The notes beneath the pieces were generated by a model that ran no database searches, was not told where the DNA came from, and was given only the letters and a program-made list of their open reading frames with translations. A stretch of 64,000 bases of DNA from assembly GCA_036388895.1 (NCBI GenBank), contig DASVQY010000069.1:1-64000 (forward strand). The letters are read 5' to 3'. Source of the stretch: SXVE01 sp036388895. GTDB taxonomy: Bacteria > Acidobacteriota > Blastocatellia > Pyrinomonadales > Pyrinomonadaceae. Both the position numbers and the translations under genes were made by a program. The number at the start of each line of letters is the position of its first letter. The stretch's first letter is position 1. Shown here piece by piece: positions 43,067 to 51,700 of the stretch.

Positions 43067-43831
43067 ATGTCGAAAATTGTTGTAAATTTAGAAGATCAAT
43101 CAATACCGAAAAAGCAAAGCAATGCTCTAAGCTTCGGCGAGTATCAAAAACCGAAAGCGAAAAGCAAATTTCTAAAAGTCATCGGCATTTTAGCCGCTTC
43201 GCTCGGATTGATTTTGCTGATCGCCGCGCTCGGCGCTTATTTTTACTGGCTGAGCTACAGAGATACGCCGCAGTATTCGCTCGCGCTTTTGATTGATGCG
43301 GCGCGACGCGACGATCAACAGGCGGTTGATCGGCTAGTTGATACAAACGCGGTCGTTGACGATTTTATGCCGCAAATAACGGATAAAGCCGTCGAGCTTT
43401 ACGGGCGCGGACTTCCGCCGCAGGCGATTGCAAAAGTTTCGCGTGTCGCCGCCCCGCTTTTGCCCGCCGTCAAAGATCGCGCCAGAGCCGAGCTGCCGCG
43501 TGTTATTCGCGAAAAAACCGAAAAGTTTAATAATATTCCGTTCGTCGCGATTGTTCTCGGCGCTGACAAATATTTGGAAATTAACGAAGAAAAAGAATCC
43601 GCTTCGGTTAAAAGCAAAATTGCCGACCGACCGCTCGAATTAAAAATGAAACGCAACGGAGACAAATGGCAAGTCGTCGGCGTGGAAGACGAGCAGCTCG
43701 CAACGCAAATCGCACAGAAAATCGGTCAGGAAATTATCGCTGTCGCAACAAAAGGCGGCAATTCCGGGCGAAGTTTAGGCGTAAATAATTTACAGGATTT
43801 GTTGAAACAAGCGGAAGATATTTTGAAGTGA
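43067..43831 (+). CDS. Membrane-anchored DUF2939-like protein
   Basis: The protein has 254 residues. A cytosolic N-terminus with basic patch, one membrane helix (FLKVIGILAASLGLILLIAALGA, about 38-60) and an extracytoplasmic domain beginning TPQYSLALLIDAARRDDQQAVDRLVD, which is like the DUF2939 start 'sPayaL..l..Ai...D...l...vD'. The function is unknown. It is nested between the two exonuclease VII subunits. Confidence 0.75.
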   Translation: MSKIVVNLEDQSIPKKQSNALSFGEYQKPKAKSKFLKVIGILAASLGLILLIAALGAYFYWLSYRDTPQYSLALLIDAARRDDQQAVDRLVDTNAVVDDFMPQITDKAVELYGRGLPPQAIAKVSRVAAPLLPAVKDRARAELPRVIREKTEKFNNIPFVAIVLGADKYLEINEEKESASVKSKIADRPLELKMKRNGDKWQVVGVEDEQLATQIAQKIGQEIIAVATKGGNSGRSLGVNNLQDLLKQAEDILK

Positions 43832-43921
43832 GAAATCAGAAATGAAAAGTGAAAATATTTTTATTCTGCTTTTTAGTTCTTGTTTTTCATTTCTTACAAG
43901 TCTTGGTCGTAAATTTCATTT

Positions 43922-44227
43922 ATGAACGGAAAATCGAAATCATTTGAAGCGTCGCTCGGCGAACTCGAAAAAATCGTGCGCAAACTAGAAGACGGCGATT
44001 TGTCGCTCGAAGAAAGTTTGAAGCTGTTTGAAGACGGCGTGAAACTGTCGCGTGAATGTCAGGAACGCCTTAATCAATCCGAGCGGCGAATCGAAATTTT
44101 GCTGAAAGACGCGAGCGGTAGTTTGTCCCTGCAAAATCTTTCGCCCGAAGAGCTCGGCGAAGAGCGGCAGCCGAAAGTTAAAAAAAGAATAGTTTTCGAC
44201 AGCGACGATGACGAAACTCCGTTTTGA
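43922..44227 (+). CDS. xseB: Exodeoxyribonuclease VII small subunit
   Basis: The protein has 101 residues. FEASLGELEKIVRKLEDGDLSLEESLKLFEDGVKLSRECQERL is the XseB consensus; it forms the helical sheath on XseA. The C-terminus has an extra acidic tail (FDSDDDETPF). It closes the operon, followed by a strong terminator. Confidence 0.96.
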   Translation: MNGKSKSFEASLGELEKIVRKLEDGDLSLEESLKLFEDGVKLSRECQERLNQSERRIEILLKDASGSLSLQNLSPEELGEERQPKVKKRIVFDSDDDETPF

Positions 44228-44258
44228 TTGATAAAAACCTGTAATCTCAGTAAAAAAA

Positions 44259-44302
44259 GGAGCGCGAATTTTATCCGGTTTGGAAAATAAAATTCGCGCT
44301 CC
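44259..44302. terminator. Long bidirectional terminator
   Basis: A 16-bp perfect stem (GGAGCGCGAATTTTAT and its complement) with a 12-nt loop, A-run on one side and TTTTTT on the other. It separates xseB (+) from the converging MFS gene (-). Confidence 0.9.
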
Positions 44303-44390
44303 TTTTTTCGCCTGTTAAAAATAAAAAAGCATTATAAAAAAAGATTGGTTTTAGCTTTTTCCGCAAATTCTTTAAAAATTTCTGACTTAA

Positions 44391-45752
44391 TCAAGTTCTC
44401 GGTTGCTGAAAGCTGGCTTTTGTTGCGGGTTCGCCGCCGGTCATTTGAAGCGCGACGATCATTCTTCGCGCTTCGAGCGTTAATTTCGGCAAACGCCAGC
44501 CGAAAAATATCGAACCGGCGATACAAGCCGCGCCGCCGAAAGCGACTGTCAAGGGCGCACCGACGACGCCCGCCAGAGAACCGGCGAGAAGAGCGCCTAT
44601 CGGAGCCATTCCCATAAACATCATCGAGTAAACCGCCATTACGCGCCCGCGCAGTTCGTCGGGCACCATCGTTTGAATCAATGTGTTCGACGAAGACATT
44701 TGCAGCATCATCGAAAATCCGATGGGTATGAGCAAAACAAGCGAAAGCCAGAACGAGCGAGACAATGAAAATAAAATCAGAAACGTGCCGAAAACGCCGG
44801 ACGAAACCGCAACCCACAAACCCAAGCCTTTGACGCTTTTTCTCGAAGCCAGCGTTAAAGCGGCAATCAGCGCGCCGGTTCCGCTCGCGCCCATCAGCAT
44901 TCCTAACCCTTGAACTCCGCCCTGCAAAATCTGGTCGGCGAAAATCGGCATCAAAACCGTGTAAGGCATTCCCATCAAACTCACCAGTCCGAGAAGCAAA
45001 AGCAATGCACGCACCGGCTTTGTTTCGGCGACGAACGAAAATCCTTCTTTGATTTTTTCGAGAGCGGAACCGGCGGTTTGACGAATTTCCTTGTGTTCGA
45101 TGCGCATTAAAACGAGACCGAATATAACGGAGATGTAGCTTGCGGCGTTTCCGAGAAAACACCAGCCTTCGCCGACCGTAGCGACTAAAATTCCGGCGAT
45201 TGCCGGACCGATGATGCGCGCGCCGTTGAACATCGAAGAATTGAGCGCAATGGCGTTGAGCAAATCTTCCTTTCCGACCATTTCGACGACAAAAGACTGG
45301 CGCGTCGGAATGTCGAAAGCATTTATCACCCCCGAAAACGAAGCGATGACGAACAAATGCCACACCTGCACGAAACCCGTGAGCGTGAGAGTCGCCAGAA
45401 AAAAGGCGTTCATCATCAGGCAAGTCTGCGTCGTGATTAAAATTTTGCGGCGGTCGTATTTGTCGGCGAGGGCGCCGCCGAACGAAGTGAGCAAAAATAC
45501 CGGAAATTGAGAAGCGAATCCGATCAGCCCGAGCAGCATTACCGAGCCTGTGAGATGGTAAACGAGCCAGCTTTGCGCTACCGACTGCATCCACATTCCG
45601 GTCAGCGAAATGATTTGTCCCGTGAAAAATAAACGAAAATTTCGGTATTTGAGCGCCCGAAAGGTGTTGGATATTTTCTCTCGAAATCCGCCCGAAGATT
45701 GTTCGCCTGCTGCTTCCGGCGATTGATTTTGTAAATTGGTTTCTGCTTTCAT
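44391..45752 (-). CDS. MFS transporter (MFS_3/EntS-like)
   Basis: The protein has 453 residues with about 11-12 membrane helices. The N-terminus ALKYRNFRLFFTGQIISLTGMWMQSVAQSWLVYHLTGS and the loop motif GGALADKYDRRKILI are typical of the DUF894/EntS-like exporter group. The middle PTRQSFVVEMVGKEDLLNAIALNS is the group's second hallmark. A drug or metabolite exporter is likely; the substrate is unknown. Confidence 0.92.
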   Translation of the reverse strand: MKAETNLQNQSPEAAGEQSSGGFREKISNTFRALKYRNFRLFFTGQIISLTGMWMQSVAQSWLVYHLTGSVMLLGLIGFASQFPVFLLTSFGGALADKYDRRKILITTQTCLMMNAFFLATLTLTGFVQVWHLFVIASFSGVINAFDIPTRQSFVVEMVGKEDLLNAIALNSSMFNGARIIGPAIAGILVATVGEGWCFLGNAASYISVIFGLVLMRIEHKEIRQTAGSALEKIKEGFSFVAETKPVRALLLLLGLVSLMGMPYTVLMPIFADQILQGGVQGLGMLMGASGTGALIAALTLASRKSVKGLGLWVAVSSGVFGTFLILFSLSRSFWLSLVLLIPIGFSMMLQMSSSNTLIQTMVPDELRGRVMAVYSMMFMGMAPIGALLAGSLAGVVGAPLTVAFGGAACIAGSIFFGWRLPKLTLEARRMIVALQMTGGEPATKASFQQPRT

Positions 45753-45812
45753 TCCCTTGCTCGTTACATTTAAAACATAGCAATTTCAAAGCTAAACCGT
45801 AAATACGAAAAT

Positions 45813-46322
45813 TCAATCTTTCAGGCTCAAAACCTTTTCGATAAATGACGTTTTAGAATCGGTGTAAGCCGCGCGATTATGTTCAAACTGCAAGGCTAGA
45901 TTTCTTTTTAGACTCGCGTATTCATCCCGCAAATCAGCGTTCTCGCACAAACGATTGCGAAAATTTATGTAATTCTTCCAGAGGTTTCCTTCATATTCGA
46001 CGAAATGCAGATGAAACAGTCGCGGATTACCTTTGCCGAAATAATATCGTTCTGAAATGCCGTTTTCGCCTTTGTATTCGTAGCCGATGGATTCGAGCGG
46101 CGAGATGCAAAACGAAACATTTCCCAACTTTTTCGCTCCTATAACTATGTCTATTACCGGTTTGGCGATCAAGCCTTCGACGGAAGTGCTGCCGATATGT
46201 TGAACGTCGGCGATATACTCGCAGATCAGCCCGCGCAAAACTTTCGCTTCTGCGGCGTATATTCTTTGCCAATCGGAATTGTATTCGGCTAATTTAACGA
46301 TGCCTTGCGGCAATCCGATCAT
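45813..46322 (-). CDS. GrpB family nucleotidyltransferase-like protein
   Basis: The protein has 169 residues. VQHIGSTSVEGLIAKPVIDIVIG is the GrpB (UPF0157) nucleotidyltransferase motif with GS...DI. ERYYFGKGNPRLFHLHFVEY and the helical C-terminus complete it. The family is homologous to CoaE-fused domains; its substrate is unknown. It lies 60 bp upstream of the MFS gene on the same strand. Confidence 0.93.
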   Translation of the reverse strand: MIGLPQGIVKLAEYNSDWQRIYAAEAKVLRGLICEYIADVQHIGSTSVEGLIAKPVIDIVIGAKKLGNVSFCISPLESIGYEYKGENGISERYYFGKGNPRLFHLHFVEYEGNLWKNYINFRNRLCENADLRDEYASLKRNLALQFEHNRAAYTDSKTSFIEKVLSLKD

Positions 46323-46324
46323 AA

Positions 46325-46361
46325 AAATAAATAAAAAAGGCGGGAATTTATTCTCGCCTTA
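46325..46361 (-). terminator. Terminator of the selenoperoxiredoxin gene
   Basis: On the minus strand AAGGCGAGAA and TTCCCGCCTT pair around a 4-nt loop, followed by TTTTTATTTATTTTTAT. Confidence 0.8.
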
Positions 46362-46381
46362 AAGCATTTGATTCTTGTGTT

Positions 46382-46948
46382 TTACTGTTTTGCCGGTTTT
46401 TTCTTTTGCAGCAGATCGCAAACCTGATAAGCCCCGGTCGGATCAATCGCCGTTTTGCCGAGTTCTATGTGCTGTATTTTTCCTTCTTTATCTACGACGA
46501 ATGTCGCGCGTGTAGCGTAGCCGGATTCTTCGTTGTAAATGCCGTATTCTTTGACCGCTTTTCTTTTCCAATCGCTCAAAAGCGGGAATTTTACGCCGAT
46601 GTCCTGAGCGAAGCGTTTGTTCGCAGCGAAGCTGTCCATACTGATTCCCAAAACTTGCGTGTTCGCAGCGTCGAATTTGGCAATATCAGCCTGATATGCC
46701 TGAAGCTGTTTCGTTCAGCCGCCCGTAAACGCGAGAACATAGAACGCCAGCACGACCGATTTTTTCCCTTTGAAATCGGAAAGTTTGACAGTATTTCCGT
46801 CCGTATCGTTCAGAATTAACTCCGGCGCTTGATCGCCGACTTTCAGATGCGTTGACGGCGGTTTCGGAGCGCCTTGAGCGAAAGCCGAAACGGCAAAAAC
46901 AACCGTCGAAAGAATAATTAAAACAATTGTTTTTATGTTGATTTTCAT
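46382..46948 (-). CDS. Exported peroxiredoxin, predicted selenoprotein (TxxU)
   Basis: Two frames are one gene in one phase, broken only by TGA at 46717-46715. Reading it as Sec gives 188 residues: signal peptide (1-25, ...FAVSAFAQG), the AhpC/TSA fold (LKVGDQAPELILNDTDGN), then AFYVLAFTGG-U-TKQLQAYQADI, where U78 stands at the peroxidatic Cys. Downstream VLGISMDS and ATRATFVVDKEGKI complete the thioredoxin fold. The replaced residue is the essential catalytic one, and a hairpin follows. Only one other Cys exists, near the C-terminus. The enzyme would reduce peroxides in the periplasm. Pseudogenisation by chance at precisely this codon is unlikely. Confidence 0.88.
46679..46700 (-). promoter_or_regulatory. 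SECIS-like hairpin of the selenoperoxiredoxin
   Basis: GGCAUAUC-loop AGGCU-GAUAUUGCC on the minus strand pairs over 8 bp with a bulged U in the 3' arm. The stem begins 14 nt after the UGA and the loop about 22 nt after it. The GG in the loop and a bulged U are features of bacterial SECIS elements. Confidence 0.65.
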
Positions 46949-46991
46949 AATGATGAATTATCGCGCCGAGCGAAAAAAGAATCAAGGCTTT

Positions 46992-47021
46992 AAAATAAAA
47001 AAGGCGGACATTAAATCCGCC
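46992..47021 (-). terminator. Terminator of the Bax-inhibitor-1 gene
   Basis: On the minus strand GGCGGA and TCCGCC form a stem, followed by TTTTTTATTTTA. Confidence 0.85.
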
Positions 47022-47045
47022 TTTCGATAAATCACAAAAGTTTGT

Positions 47046-47756
47046 TTAGTCGCGCGAACTGAAAATACTCAAAATGTACCAGAACAGCAGAGCGATTGCC
47101 GCAAAAAGCGTCAGCGAAGCCGCGACGTGCTGCGTCGGCTGATAACGGTGCATCACGTTCGACGTTTCATAAAGAATCGCCGTTCCCGCGAAAGCGACCA
47201 TTACGAAGGCAAACAAACTGCCTAAACTGAAACCAAACAAAATGCTCGCGACAATGAATCCAAGCGCTACAAAACCGCCGATGGCTATAATCGGACCTAA
47301 AAATGAGAAATCCTGCCGCGTTAAGAAAACAACCGACGTAATGCCGAGAAACAAACCGAGCGTGACGATTCCGGCTTTAACAATCACGTCTCCGCCGCCG
47401 AAACTCGCTGCGATAAACATCATCGGTACAAAGATAATTGCTTCTGCAACGATGTAAAGCGCAAGTCCGGCATACTGCATTCCTTTTGAAGTTTGCGAAT
47501 TTGCCCAGTTGCTCGCCAGAAAAGATACGCCCATAAAAGCGCCCAGCACAATAAGCCAGGACATCGAACCGCCGAGGCGAAGCACCGACATAATCGAATA
47601 TGCCGCGCCGGATGCGAACAAAAACGCTTCGAGCGCGACGAACGCCAAAATCGCCACCGCTAAATGAAGATATGTGTTGCGGATAAACCTTGCGCGTTCT
47701 TCAGGCAAGGCATTTGCCGCCGAATTATTGCCGAATGTAGTTTCGTATGTGTTCAT
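47046..47756 (-). CDS. Bax inhibitor-1/YccA family membrane protein
   Basis: The protein has 236 residues with seven membrane segments. The family pattern is visible: RNTYLHLAVAILAFVALEAF, a GSMSWLIVLG segment, TSVVFLTRQDFSFLGPII, and near the end ILYETSNVMHRYQPTQHVAAS LTLFAAIALLFWYIL. YccA/BI-1 proteins are pH-sensitive Ca2+ leak channels or FtsH modulators. The acidic sensor residues lie in the last helices. Monocistronic. Confidence 0.93.
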   Translation of the reverse strand: MNTYETTFGNNSAANALPEERARFIRNTYLHLAVAILAFVALEAFLFASGAAYSIMSVLRLGGSMSWLIVLGAFMGVSFLASNWANSQTSKGMQYAGLALYIVAEAIIFVPMMFIAASFGGGDVIVKAGIVTLGLFLGITSVVFLTRQDFSFLGPIIAIGGFVALGFIVASILFGFSLGSLFAFVMVAFAGTAILYETSNVMHRYQPTQHVAASLTLFAAIALLFWYILSIFSSRD

Positions 47757-47920
47757 ATTTCTTTTTTTCTTTTTTCTTTTTAGTTTTCTCCTTTCAAAAA
47801 AACTTATTTTTTAGATGCAAAAAACCAATAAAAATCTGTCCCGTCTATTATTCTAACCGAAACGGTTAATGAAATAAATAACTTGTTATTTTTTTTATTC
47901 GGCGTTATCTTTGGGCGCGT

Positions 47921-48622
47921 ATGAAAAAATATTTTTTTATAGTTGTGCTTTTTACGTTATTTTTCGCGCAGAGCACGTTCGCTCAAAAAACATTTTTGCT
48001 AAAAGGCGCTTCAAAAACCTACGACGTAAAAATCACAATCGCCAAATGTGAAAAAGACATTTGCGAAGGCAAGGCGACTGTCTTTTTGATGAAGAAGAAT
48101 CAAACAACTCCGTTTCAAACCGTTCGGATGCCGAATCTTTACCTCGAACTCGGAGATGATCGAAAGCCGACGGCGAATTTAATCGAGCTTTACGGAATGA
48201 ACAACAGCGGCGTTGTTTTCGAGGATTTTAATTTTGACGGCGCGGACGATCTCGCCCTGCGAAACGGCAACGAAGGCGCTTACGGCGGACCTTCTTACGA
48301 TATTTTACTGTTTTCAAAAGCGAGAAATAATTTTCTCATCAATCGTGAACTGTCAGAACTGGCGAGCAGTAATTTGGGATTATTTGACGTTGATAAAAAG
48401 AATAAGACGATTGAAACTTTTACGAAAAGCGGCTGCTGCTGGCATCAAACGACGCGTTACCGCGTCATCAATAATCGTCCGAAAAAGGTTTACGCCTTTA
48501 CTGAAGACGCAACCGCCGCGAATGATAAAGTTATATTGACCACGGAAACTCTCAACGCCGGAAAATGGCGCAAAACGAAAAAGACGGTTTTAAGGAAAGA
48601 CTATTACAATGAACAACAATAA
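47921..48622 (+). CDS. Exported XAC2610-like protein
   Basis: The protein has 233 residues with a signal peptide (MKKYFFIVVLFTLFFAQSTFA). The motif FEDFNFDGADDLALRNGNEGAYGGPSYDILLF is the hallmark of XAC2610-related periplasmic proteins (an integrin-repeat-like DxNxDG Ca site followed by a β strand). A later GCCWHQTTRYR gives two adjacent Cys. Role unknown. A weak hairpin with T-rich tail (about 48618-48655) may terminate it. Confidence 0.8.
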   Translation: MKKYFFIVVLFTLFFAQSTFAQKTFLLKGASKTYDVKITIAKCEKDICEGKATVFLMKKNQTTPFQTVRMPNLYLELGDDRKPTANLIELYGMNNSGVVFEDFNFDGADDLALRNGNEGAYGGPSYDILLFSKARNNFLINRELSELASSNLGLFDVDKKNKTIETFTKSGCCWHQTTRYRVINNRPKKVYAFTEDATAANDKVILTTETLNAGKWRKTKKTVLRKDYYNEQQ

Positions 48623-48668
48623 AAAAGGCGACTCGTTTAAGAGCCGCCCTTCGTTTATTTTGTCGGTT

Positions 48669-48872
48669 TCAATTTAATAATTCAGCCGGAGAAACTGCAT
48701 ATATTGACTGGAGCATTTCGCTTTTCACCGTCAACATCCGCTTTGTCGTCAACGCTTCGTTACCATCAAAATCCGAATTTTTTGTGACCGCATCGGTCTT
48801 TTCTGCCGGCTTGCCGTTTCGGGCTTACCGGCTGGTAAAGTCCGGCGGTGTTTCGATTGAATTTTTTATCAT
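48669..48872 (-). pseudogene. Small gene with perfect SD and an in-frame UAA
   Basis: A TTGACA (48925-48920) and the full Shine-Dalgarno GGAGGTGA (48888-48881) lead to ATG at 48872 with 8-nt spacing. The frame reads MIKNSIETPPDFTSR then UAA (48827-48825), but continues open for 52 further codons to TGA at 48669. The stop sits in a GC-rich hairpin (GCCGG...CCGGC). It is either a decayed small gene, a 15-residue leader, or a read-through gene. The rest of 48623-49211 holds no other gene that I can support. Confidence 0.45.
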
Positions 48873-49211
48873 ATAATCTATCACCTCCGAAACTTAGACT
48901 ACATAAAACAAAACCGGGTTGTCAAACTTTTCATCGCTCACAAATAAATTACTTTGTGCAATTTAAGAATCAATTCAACAAAACTTCCTTGTTTTCAGCA
49001 TGATTGAAAAACATTTTCGCTTGATTTCAAATAACAAAAACTTAAAGTTTGTTTGAAAAGAAATTATTGTCTACAAAAGGCGCGAAACAAACGAAAAATC
49101 AAAACAAATTTCTATGTTGCCTTATTTTTCGTGTTTTTCGTGTTTTTCGTAGGAAAAGACAGTTTTCTGATAGCTTCATAGAGATTCGTTATACCGTTAG
49201 CGAATATATAT

Positions 49212-49721
49212 TTATTTTCTGATTACGCGAATAATTTCCGACGGAGCGCTTTCCGTTCTCGTCGAATCAACGGCACGAACGTAATAAAAATAAATCTCGC
49301 CCGATTGAACGCCTTCATCCTTAAATTCCGTCGTCGGCAAAGGTTCGGTATTGCGCCGTTCCCATTTATCGAGCGGCACGTCCTTGTCTGCCGAGCGATA
49401 AATGTTGTAACCGGCGAAATCAGCGAGCGGATTTTGCGAAAAAGTGTTTCCGGCATGATCTGTAAAACTCGTTTTCGGCGTGATCGGCACGCTTTCATTG
49501 CCTTGCGCGTCAACCTGCGTGAGTTTGTAAAAATAACGCTGCCCGACTTCGGCAGCAGGATCGTTGAAATTTCCTTCCTGAATCGGCTCGTCCGTCAATC
49601 TTTCCCAGAATATAAAAGGCAGATTTTCGTTAATCGAGCGGTAAACGTGAAAACCGATGTATTTCTTTTCGATTTTTTGCAGAAGTTTCTGCTTTTTCTT
49701 ATTTTTATTTTTGATTTTCAT
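49212..49721 (-). CDS. Two-repeat fibronectin-III-like protein
   Basis: The protein has 169 residues: a very basic N-terminus without signal peptide, then two related units GFHVYRS...FWERLTDEPI...RYFYKLTQVDAQGNES and GYNIYRSADKD...KWERRNTEPL...IYFYYVRAVDSTRTES. These are FN3-like β-sandwich halves as found in secreted bacterial proteins. It may be a fragment of a longer ancestor, since FN3 tandems rarely form a whole cytosolic protein. Confidence 0.7.
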   Translation of the reverse strand: MKIKNKNKKKQKLLQKIEKKYIGFHVYRSINENLPFIFWERLTDEPIQEGNFNDPAAEVGQRYFYKLTQVDAQGNESVPITPKTSFTDHAGNTFSQNPLADFAGYNIYRSADKDVPLDKWERRNTEPLPTTEFKDEGVQSGEIYFYYVRAVDSTRTESAPSEIIRVIRK

Positions 49722-49789
49722 AGCTGTATCCGATTATCAAAATCTTATGCGTTTATCAAAGTTTAATGAAGCGTAATTGATTTACAAAA

Positions 49790-49815
49790 TACAAAAAGCG
49801 ACTCTTTTGAATCGC
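49790..49815 (-). terminator. Terminator downstream of the lysA-like gene
   Basis: On the minus strand GCGATTC-AAAA-GAGTCGC pairs (one G-T wobble) and is followed by TTTTTGT. Confidence 0.65.
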
Positions 49816-49945
49816 TTGTTTCGTTAATTTACAACAAAATCGTCGCACACCGAACTTACTGCGCAACCGAATTAAATTTCACTGGCTTTTTCAAGAATTA
49901 CTCTTTCTAAATTTTCGTTAACCCGAAAAATCGAACGCTGTTTAT

Positions 49946-51439
49946 TTACCACACGTCGTTATTAATTAAATCTTCAAACGCGTCGCGCTTTCTGATCAAT
50001 TCGACCTCGCCGTTTTCCTTTATTAAAACCATCGCCGGTAAAAGTCGCCCGTTATATTGAGACATCTGCGCGATGGAATACGCGCCGCAATTTAATAATG
50101 CTAAGACTTCATTCAGGCGAACGTTTTCGGGAAGCAAACGATAATCCGGCAAACGCCGTTCGCCTTCGATGTCAAAATAAACGTCGCCGCCGTCGCACAA
50201 AGGTCCGGCGAGTTTATATGGAAAATTGTGCGCTTCGCCGGCGCGTTCGGCGCTGATGAGATGGTAATACCATTTGTAAGTTTCCATCGAAAGCAGAATA
50301 TTAAAGCCCGCATCGGTGAGAAGCCAGGAATCGGTGGAAAGCGGAAAGCGGAAAGTGGAAAATAAAGAATTTTCTACATTGCTTTTTTCATTTGTCAGTA
50401 TCGAATCCGTCGGTTCTTCCTTTGATTTTCCATTCTCCAATGGTCGTTCTTTAATATTGCGAACTGTGGTCAAACAAACGCCCGTATCGGAAATAACGCT
50501 TCTGCCGGGTTCTAAAAGTAATGTGAGATTTTCCAGAAGATGCGCGGCGTCGGCTGCGACGGCGGCTTTTTTTACGACGCGCCAGGCGTTTTCAATCGCG
50601 TCAGCTGGTTCGAAATCGGCGGCGAACATTTCGCGCTTTTCCTGCGGAAAGTCCACGGCGTGCGAATTATCGCGCAAATAATTGACCGGAAAGCCGCCGC
50701 CCAGGTTTATGTGCGCGAGACGCGTGCCGGTTTCTTTGAAAATCTGCACGAGATTTTCAAAAAGCATCTGAAAAGCATCGGAATACGGCGCTGTCTCGGG
50801 ATTTTGCGAGCCGATGTGCAGATGAATTCCGGCGAGATTCAGAAAGCTCGAATCTTTATAAGTGTGAAAAGCCGATAAAGCCTCGGCGGGCATCATTCCG
50901 AATTTGGAAGTCAAAAGCGCCGTCTGCAAACCCGAGTGCGTCTTAGTTTCAATTTCGGGAACGAGGCGCAAAGAAACGTTCGCGCGTTTGTTCAAACGAC
51001 GCGCCGTTTCTTCGATCAGAGACAGTTCGAGCAGGGAATCAACCTGTATCGCGTATATTTCAGCGTTGATGGCGTCTTCGAGTTCCCATATTTCTTTGCT
51101 TGTTCCATTGAAAATAATCTGCTCGCCCGTAAAACCGGCTTTTAAAGCTTTCCATAGCTCGCCGCCGGAATTGACTTCCAAATCCGCGCTAGCTTCTTTG
51201 ACGACGCGCAAAATCGCCATATTCGAGTTGGCTTTGGCAGCGTAACAAATTTTCAAAGGACATTCGATATAGTTTTCTACCCGCCGCAAGCGGGCGATGT
51301 TTTGTTTTATACGCGTTTCACTGAAAACGAAAAGCGGCGTGCCGTATCGTTCGGCTAGTTCGACAGCTGACGCTCCGCCGACGTGCAGTTGATTATTTTT
51401 TACTTCGAGAAAGTTTTCAATCGTCCAATCGGGATTCAT
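49946..51439 (-). CDS. lysA: Diaminopimelate decarboxylase-like PLP enzyme with in-frame insertion
   Basis: The protein has 497 residues (LysA is usually about 415-430). Fold-III PLP decarboxylase motifs: PLKICYAAKANSN with the PLP lysine, GIHLHIGSQNP, INLGGGFPV, EPGRSVISDTG, LAGPLCDGGDVY with the catalytic Cys, and a final LLNCGAYSIAQMSQYNGR. It converts meso-diaminopimelate to lysine, or acts on a related amino acid. Between about residues 328 and 369 an extra low-complexity stretch (50333-50453) interrupts a conserved strand region; it is encoded by a purine-rich repeat and does not occur in the family. Confidence 0.88.
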   Translation of the reverse strand: MNPDWTIENFLEVKNNQLHVGGASAVELAERYGTPLFVFSETRIKQNIARLRRVENYIECPLKICYAAKANSNMAILRVVKEASADLEVNSGGELWKALKAGFTGEQIIFNGTSKEIWELEDAINAEIYAIQVDSLLELSLIEETARRLNKRANVSLRLVPEIETKTHSGLQTALLTSKFGMMPAEALSAFHTYKDSSFLNLAGIHLHIGSQNPETAPYSDAFQMLFENLVQIFKETGTRLAHINLGGGFPVNYLRDNSHAVDFPQEKREMFAADFEPADAIENAWRVVKKAAVAADAAHLLENLTLLLEPGRSVISDTGVCLTTVRNIKERPLENGKSKEEPTDSILTNEKSNVENSLFSTFRFPLSTDSWLLTDAGFNILLSMETYKWYYHLISAERAGEAHNFPYKLAGPLCDGGDVYFDIEGERRLPDYRLLPENVRLNEVLALLNCGAYSIAQMSQYNGRLLPAMVLIKENGEVELIRKRDAFEDLINNDVW

Positions 51440-51700
51440 AAAGAAATTATCAATTTAAAAAAGAAAATCGGCAATTACGCCAATTTTTCTTTCGTTTCTA
51501 AAGTTTACTGAACTTTATTTTTCTAAAGCGAATTACTTTATAAGATTTATAACCACAAATTTTGAAAGCCAACGCGAATGTTTGAATTGAAAAAACATCT
51601 CGATAAACAATCATTACCATTACTTGTTTACCCGTTAAAATTTTTGTGGTTTATAATCCTTTGCAAACCTATAAAACTCGTAAGCGGCGAATAATGCCTT

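Noticed and set aside
44332..45816. Long minus-strand frame of 494 codons
   Set aside because: Arg/Phe-rich shadow of the MFS gene in another frame.
46382..46948. Peroxiredoxin as two separate small genes
   Set aside because: One phase, one fold, UGA at the peroxidatic residue; neither half would be functional alone.
48825..48827. Pyrrolysine- or Sec-type recoding of the in-frame stop
   Set aside because: The codon is UAA, which is used by neither system.
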